This document shows positions 5,858 through 9,636 of a DNA stretch of 9,636 bases, piece by piece. This stretch comes from JANWYT01 sp034432435. GTDB lineage: Bacteria > Chloroflexota > Anaerolineae > Aggregatilineales > Phototrophicaceae. The stretch spans positions 1 through 9,636 of the forward strand of contig DAOUBS010000032.1 in assembly GCA_034432435.1 (NCBI GenBank), written 5' to 3'. The notes beneath the pieces were generated by a model. It ran no database searches and was not told the DNA's origin. It saw only the letters and a list, made by a program, of their open reading frames with translations. The position numbers were made by a program, and so were the translations under genes. Position 1 is the first letter of the stretch. Each line of letters opens with the position of its first letter.

Positions 5858-6184
5858 ATGGCAACCAATGAAGAGATTAGAGAGATCTTTCCTCGCATGG
5901 TCGAGCGTTTTCAGGCCGACAAAGCAGGTGATCTCAACGCCACCATTCAATTTGATCTTAGCGGGGATAACGGTGGCTTGTTCTGGGTTCAGATTGCCAA
6001 TGGCACTTGTATCACAGGCGAGGGCGCCGCAGAGAATCCTCAGATGACCGTTCGCTCCAGCGCGGATGACTTCTACGCGCTTGTCAACGGCAGCGTAAAC
6101 CCCATGCAAGCGTTTATGATGGGCAAGCTCAAAGTAACAGACATGGGACTTGGTATGAAGATGACACAAATCTTTGGCTTGTAA
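5858..6184 (+). CDS. SCP2 sterol-binding-domain protein
   Basis: A 108-residue protein that is a single SCP2 domain with no signal peptide. The SCP2 pattern is clear: an N-terminal helix (IREIFPRMVERFQAD), the strand region NATIQFDLSGDNGGLFWVQI, a central PQMTVRSSADDFYALVNGSV, and the characteristic end NPMQAFMMGKLKVTDMGLG. The usual Gly-Asp-Met in the last motif has become Asp-Met-Gly. SCP2 domains hold a hydrophobic ligand such as a lipid or fatty acyl chain; stand-alone bacterial copies have no settled role. A strong Shine-Dalgarno, GGAGG (5844-5848), lies 9 bp before the ATG. It stands alone, divergent from the M23 lipoprotein gene and convergent with the HEAT-repeat gene. Confidence 0.9.
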   Translation: MATNEEIREIFPRMVERFQADKAGDLNATIQFDLSGDNGGLFWVQIANGTCITGEGAAENPQMTVRSSADDFYALVNGSVNPMQAFMMGKLKVTDMGLGMKMTQIFGL

Positions 6185-6217
6185 AAACAAACACACCCCG
6201 GACAGCACCGGGGTGTG
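6183..6217 (-). terminator. Intrinsic terminator of the mvaD-rseP-HEAT unit
   Basis: A perfect 10-bp stem, CACACCCCGG (6192-6201) with CCGGGGTGTG (6208-6217), encloses a 6-base loop. Read on the minus strand it is followed by TTTGTTTTT (6191-6183), a good U tract, so it ends the minus-strand operon 20 bp after the HEAT gene's stop. On the plus strand, where it follows the SCP2 stop directly, there is no T run, so termination there would be weaker. The T tract overlaps the SCP2 stop codon. Confidence 0.85.
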
Positions 6218-6237
6218 CTCCTGATTGGAGCGGCGTG

Positions 6238-7212
6238 TTACAACAAGCTGAAGAAATCTCTGCCATCTGCAAGCGATGCATTCGCCAGCGCGTCCTCGAT
6301 CTTCTCAAGTAGATCATCGTCCTCATTTTCTTCAGCGGCCTCTGCCAACGCTGTAAGAACCCGCATAGATTCCTTCCCGCCGATTTCGCCCAAAGACCAT
6401 ATAATCGTCTCGCGCGCGTCTACAGTCTCGTCATCAAGCAGGCGCACAAGCGCTGGCACGGCTTCTGTCAACTCGAGCGCGCCAGAGGCCCGAATGGCCT
6501 CCAGAAGCACTTGCTCACTGCCTTGCTTCAACTCGTGAAGGACAATATCGCGCCATTCGTCAGCATCTGCGGTGTAGCCCATCGCAACCAATGCGCTTGA
6601 CTTTAACCCCGCGTCACCGCTTTGATAGGCCTCTCGAATCAACTGTGTGCTTGCAGCATCTATCGATGCAAGCAGCTCAAGCGCCGCTCCGTATTCTTCT
6701 GCTTCAATATGAGAACTCACTCGTTCTTGCGCCAGCGCTTGTATTTGGCTCAGTTGCGATTGGCTGAGGGATTCATACCCCCCATCTCTACAGAAGGTGG
6801 CAATGCCGCGCAAAGCGTCTACTCTTACGAGAAGCGCATCATCATTTGCCGCGTGATGCAGCAGCAGCTGAATGTGTCGTGGGTCTTCACTCGTGATAAG
6901 TAGCTCGACGCTAGTCCTGCGAGTACGCTCGTCAGCATCCTTCAGGCCTTGCAGCGCAAGTTGATCGTAGCTCAATTCATAGTTCGACTGCACTTCATCA
7001 GTGAGCATCTGCATGATCAGATGACGATAGTCGGCGTCCAAAGAACGCCAAACGGGCATCAGGCTTTCAACTTGGTTGTCACTTAGATCAGAAAGCCCAT
7101 AGACCAAAACCTCCGCGTCTTCAGGCTCATTGCCTTCTCGCAAGGCTTGGAGCGCCTGTTCGAAGGTTGGACGTTCCTCCAAGGGTTCATCATCGAATGC
7201 GTACTGCGTCAT
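6238..7212 (-). CDS. Acidic HEAT-repeat protein
   Basis: A 324-residue cytosolic protein without signal peptide or membrane helix. It is built of repeated helix pairs of the HEAT/ARM-like kind. The clearest units are about 86-139 (ADERTRRTSVELLIT, then LLVRVDALRGIATF), about 200-245 and about 247-295 (LTEAVPALVRLLDDETVDAR, then ETIIWSLGEIGG). The sequence is strongly acidic, especially at the start (DDEPLEERP) and near the end (AEENEDDDLLEKIEDAL). Such solenoids are protein-binding scaffolds; no catalytic residue can be named and I assign no function. The ATG at 7212 lies 15 bp after the rseP stop, with AGG close upstream. It is the last gene of the unit with mvaD and rseP and is followed by a strong terminator. 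Confidence 0.82.
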   Translation of the reverse strand: MTQYAFDDEPLEERPTFEQALQALREGNEPEDAEVLVYGLSDLSDNQVESLMPVWRSLDADYRHLIMQMLTDEVQSNYELSYDQLALQGLKDADERTRRTSVELLITSEDPRHIQLLLHHAANDDALLVRVDALRGIATFCRDGGYESLSQSQLSQIQALAQERVSSHIEAEEYGAALELLASIDAASTQLIREAYQSGDAGLKSSALVAMGYTADADEWRDIVLHELKQGSEQVLLEAIRASGALELTEAVPALVRLLDDETVDARETIIWSLGEIGGKESMRVLTALAEAAEENEDDDLLEKIEDALANASLADGRDFFSLL

Positions 7213-7227
7213 AAACCTGTCCCACTC

Positions 7228-8688
7228 CTAAGGGATTTGAATTGGACGGAGTATGTCCCAGAAGATGATAAGAATACCAAGCGCCAAGAGGAAGAAAAGG
7301 CCGATCTTGTAAACAGTCAGCTCAATCTCAACTGGAACTGGTTTGCCGCGCACCATCTCAACCAACACGAACACAATGCGTCCGCCATCCAGCGGTGGGA
7401 TCGGCAGCAAATTCGTGATGCCGAGGAAGATGCTCACCAGCGCGATGAACTCTAAGATGATCCCCGGACGTCCTTCATCCACGCTCTGCTGTAAGAACCG
7501 CCCGCCAATCTGACTGATGCCCACAATGCTAACAGGCCGCGCTAGTTCAGGATCAATCCGCCCCTGAATCAACAGCCCGGGCAGTGAGATGATCTGATTA
7601 AAGACGAACTTCATCTGGTTAAACGCATAAGCGACCGACAGATCAAACGGCTGCGGAACGAGTGTTGTTTGGGGGTTGGCAAGCGTGATCAGCATACTGC
7701 CGGTGTTGACGACGTTAGCAATTGCGACGCCCAACCGCCCCTGCCCTGCAGGAGGATCAACCAGTGGAACCACTTTTACATCAATCAGTTGGTCGTTACG
7801 CCGAACCGTCAGCGTGATTTCGCGCCCAGCGTTTTCTGCGATGTAACGCATCAGATGCTCTGATGCAGGGGTTCCGGGTGGGAACGCTTGACCGCCGATC
7901 TGAGTGATGATGTCTTCCGCAAACAGATTCCCATGTGCTGGCGACCCATCCGCCACGCCGAGTATGATGATCTCGGGTCGGTTCTCGGCTGTAGGACGAA
8001 CAACCACGGTGTAGGGGTCTTGGGTCTCGAAGCTGCGCATCTGAAGCTCTAAAGGCTCAGTTGCAGCAGCATACAGCTCAGCAAACGCCTCCATGCTTGC
8101 GAAGTACTGGCCGTTGACCTGCTCGATTGCGTCCTGACGCTGCATCCCTGCGGTTGCCTCCGCGCTATCGGGGCTTAACTGCAAAATCTGCACTCGTGCG
8201 CCCAAGAACTCTGGCAAGCCGAGCAGTGCCACAATCACCAGAAAGACAAACGCAGATGCAAAATTGGCGAACGCCCCAGCCGCCATGAACACAATCCGCT
8301 GAATGGGGCGCGCTTCGTTCACTGATTTCAACTTCTCTGGTGGCACGCCGCGCGCAATGAGTTCTTCACGCTCGTTGATGATCTCCTCAGCGCCGTCATT
8401 TTTCGCTTTTTCCTCAGAAGATTTTTCTTCAACTGGGCCGATCATGTCCTCGCCCAGCGGCCTGACAAATCCGCCTAGAGGGATCCAGTTCAAAGTAAAG
8501 TCTGTTTCGCGCCAGCGGAATAAGCGAACAATTTTAGGCGGAAACCCAATGCCGAACTCCAGAACGTTGATGCCAACGGCACGTGCAGCGAAGAAATGCC
8601 CTAGCTCGTGAATGATAATCGCGGGGATTAACACAAGCCCGAACGCAACAACTGCGTACAGAATCCCTATCAGTGAACTCAGTTCCAT
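7228..8688 (-). CDS. rseP: RseP-like site-2 metalloprotease (M50) with two PDZ domains
   Basis: A 486-residue intramembrane zinc protease that would cut membrane-bound anti-sigma factors or remnant signal peptides. The first membrane helix holds HELGH (27-31). The second metal/active-site motif, NLLPIPPLDGGR (426-437), is in a later helix. Other family marks are NWIPLGGFVRPLGED (67-81) and ARPVSIVGISQIGG (383-396). Two PDZ domains lie between the membrane segments, about 165-230 (SPDSAEATAGMQRQDAIEQV) and about 240-310 (VADGSPAHGNLFAEDIITQI). A charged stretch at about 84-125 (EEKSSEEKAKNDGAEE) precedes the second membrane segment. The ATG at 8688 has a good Shine-Dalgarno (GAGGT, 7 bp away). 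It lies 36 bp after mvaD and 15 bp before the HEAT gene. In many other bacteria rseP instead sits next to dxr/ispC or uppS/cdsA. Confidence 0.94.
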   Translation of the reverse strand: MELSSLIGILYAVVAFGLVLIPAIIIHELGHFFAARAVGINVLEFGIGFPPKIVRLFRWRETDFTLNWIPLGGFVRPLGEDMIGPVEEKSSEEKAKNDGAEEIINEREELIARGVPPEKLKSVNEARPIQRIVFMAAGAFANFASAFVFLVIVALLGLPEFLGARVQILQLSPDSAEATAGMQRQDAIEQVNGQYFASMEAFAELYAAATEPLELQMRSFETQDPYTVVVRPTAENRPEIIILGVADGSPAHGNLFAEDIITQIGGQAFPPGTPASEHLMRYIAENAGREITLTVRRNDQLIDVKVVPLVDPPAGQGRLGVAIANVVNTGSMLITLANPQTTLVPQPFDLSVAYAFNQMKFVFNQIISLPGLLIQGRIDPELARPVSIVGISQIGGRFLQQSVDEGRPGIILEFIALVSIFLGITNLLPIPPLDGGRIVFVLVEMVRGKPVPVEIELTVYKIGLFFLLALGILIIFWDILRPIQIP

Positions 8689-8724
8689 TCGCTATACCTC
8701 TATCCTGTCGGATAGTGATGGGAA

Positions 8725-9636
8725 TCACGCTGAATCGAGCACCACCGCACCACCACCGACACTTGTCTGCTTGATGTCTAAGATACCATCATTCTGCCGC
8801 AAACGCGTTACCAACTCATCAACTACACTGGATTCACAAAGGCAGTGAACATTTGGCCCAGCGTCTAAGGTGTAGCAAACTGGCAGCCCTGCGGCACGCC
8901 ACGCCTGCACGTCTTTCATGATCTGTACACTGGTGGGTTCCCAGTAAAAAAGCGGGGGCTGGCTGGTCATCATCACCGCGTGCATGAGGTTGCTATCCAG
9001 CTCAACGACGGCTGCTAACTCGTCGAAGTCGCGTGTGCTCAGCGCGTGTCGGCATATTGACACGCGGCGTTCCGCGTCTGCCACACGAGCCGATTGGACG
9101 ACGCTCGTCCGAGCAGTAGGATGCCCGGCCTCAGACCCTGTTCGCTTGTGGTGTGTGCTGACTACAGCGACCACATCCACCAAATCCCAGTGATCGGGCG
9201 CGAAAATCGTCTCAGCATAGGATGTCTCGTGACTGTCACCCTTGTGCCATTCGACAAAACCGGCTGGAATCGAGCGAGCGGCAGATCCTGACCCAATGCG
9301 CGCTAGAGTAGTCAATTCGCGCTCCGATATGTCTATCTGTGCGGCCTTGACCGCCGCAACAGTCAGCGCTGCGAACGACGATGCCGACGATGCAATCCCA
9401 GCGCCCATCGGAAAGTTGTTCTCTGAGACAACACGTGCTTTCGTTTGAATGCCAAGCCGTTCTCGCAGCAAGTCAAGATGGCGCACCACACGATGCAGGG
9501 CCTCACCTGTTTGCACCTCATTATTTAGGGTTAAACTGTCGCTCTCCAGCGATGTAGCCCACTCGACGCTCGTCTGTGTGTAAATGCTGCCCAAGTTCAT
9601 GCTGATGCTGGAGTTAGTTGGGAGCTTTAAACGATC
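8725..9636 (-). CDS. mvaD: Diphosphomevalonate decarboxylase family protein (5' end outside window)
   Basis: A GHMP-kinase-fold enzyme that decarboxylates a mevalonate phosphate with ATP to make the isoprenoid precursor. The visible part is 303 codons. The frame stays open to the window edge and begins DRLKLPTNSSISMNL, the family's LPTNSS-type N-terminal motif. The ATG at 9600 is therefore an internal methionine, and roughly 20-25 residues, including the Lys-Tyr-x-Gly-Lys region, are missing. Counted from 9636: the ATP-binding loop GAGIASSASS at 78-87, SGSAARS (116-122) with the conserved Arg, DAGPN (258-262) with the catalytic Asp, and VGGGAVV near the end. Some Chloroflexota homologues act on mevalonate 5-phosphate rather than the diphosphate. 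The residues that would help decide lie in the missing N-terminus, so the substrate is open. rseP follows 36 bp downstream. Confidence 0.92.
   Translation of the reverse strand, partial: DRLKLPTNSSISMNLGSIYTQTSVEWATSLESDSLTLNNEVQTGEALHRVVRHLDLLRERLGIQTKARVVSENNFPMGAGIASSASSFAALTVAAVKAAQIDISERELTTLARIGSGSAARSIPAGFVEWHKGDSHETSYAETIFAPDHWDLVDVVAVVSTHHKRTGSEAGHPTARTSVVQSARVADAERRVSICRHALSTRDFDELAAVVELDSNLMHAVMMTSQPPLFYWEPTSVQIMKDVQAWRAAGLPVCYTLDAGPNVHCLCESSVVDELVTRLRQNDGILDIKQTSVGGGAVVLDSA

Noticed and set aside
5798..6208. Minus-strand open frame of 136 codons over the SCP2 gene
   Set aside because: It is antisense to a well-recognised SCP2 domain with a strong Shine-Dalgarno, and its translation has no recognisable domain.
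1..9636. CRISPR arrays, insertion sequences, tRNA genes, attachment sites or phage genes
   Set aside because: No spaced repeats, transposase-like frames, terminal repeats or tRNA-like folds were seen on either strand; genes are densely packed and intact.

Overview
The window looks like a chromosomal stretch of a Chloroflexota bacterium, probably of the Anaerolineae type. This is inferred from the combination of genes, not from a marker gene. The signs are: Thr/Pro-rich low-complexity linkers in secreted proteins, an archaeal/fungal-type aspartate-semialdehyde dehydrogenase, a mevalonate-pathway decarboxylase in a bacterium, a SufR-type Fe-S regulator next to a lone A-type Fe-S carrier, and an M23/LysM lipoprotein paired with an SH3b protein. 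Coding density is high. The largest gap between genes is about 120 bp, and no stretch above 300 bp lacks a gene. I saw no tRNA, rRNA, CRISPR array, insertion sequence or phage gene.

Layout. (1) 1-2095, minus strand: pheA (prephenate dehydratase), then asd with no gap, then after 68 bp the first 43 codons of an SqdB-like NAD-dependent epimerase that leaves the window. (2) 2134-3396, plus strand: a SufR-like [Fe-S] winged-helix regulator, then an A-type Fe-S carrier with an extra Cys-rich tail, closed by a strong intrinsic terminator. A short element is repeated almost identically in front of both genes, and the regulator's promoter region overlaps the divergent pheA promoter. (3) 3395-5764, minus strand: a lipoprotein with LysM and M23 peptidase domains, followed with no gap by a membrane-anchored SH3b protein. 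This is a two-gene cell-envelope unit. (4) 5858-6184, plus strand: a stand-alone SCP2 domain protein. (5) 6183-9636, minus strand: a mevalonate-pathway decarboxylase (5' end outside the window), rseP (M50 site-2 protease) and an acidic HEAT-repeat protein, ending in a 10-bp hairpin terminator.

How the genes work together. pheA and asd are amino-acid biosynthesis genes, for Phe and for the Lys/Thr/Met branch respectively. The regulator and carrier form a small Fe-S module in which the regulator plausibly senses cluster status and controls itself and the carrier. The LysM/M23 and SH3b proteins act outside the membrane on or near the cell wall. The mvaD-rseP-HEAT set joins isoprenoid precursor synthesis to membrane proteolysis by position only; no functional link is evident from sequence.

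Most of the window is housekeeping. I did not find a convincing new defence, mobile or metabolic system. The best leads are the shared element at the Fe-S genes, the overlapping divergent promoters, and the uncharacterised middle domain of the M23 lipoprotein.
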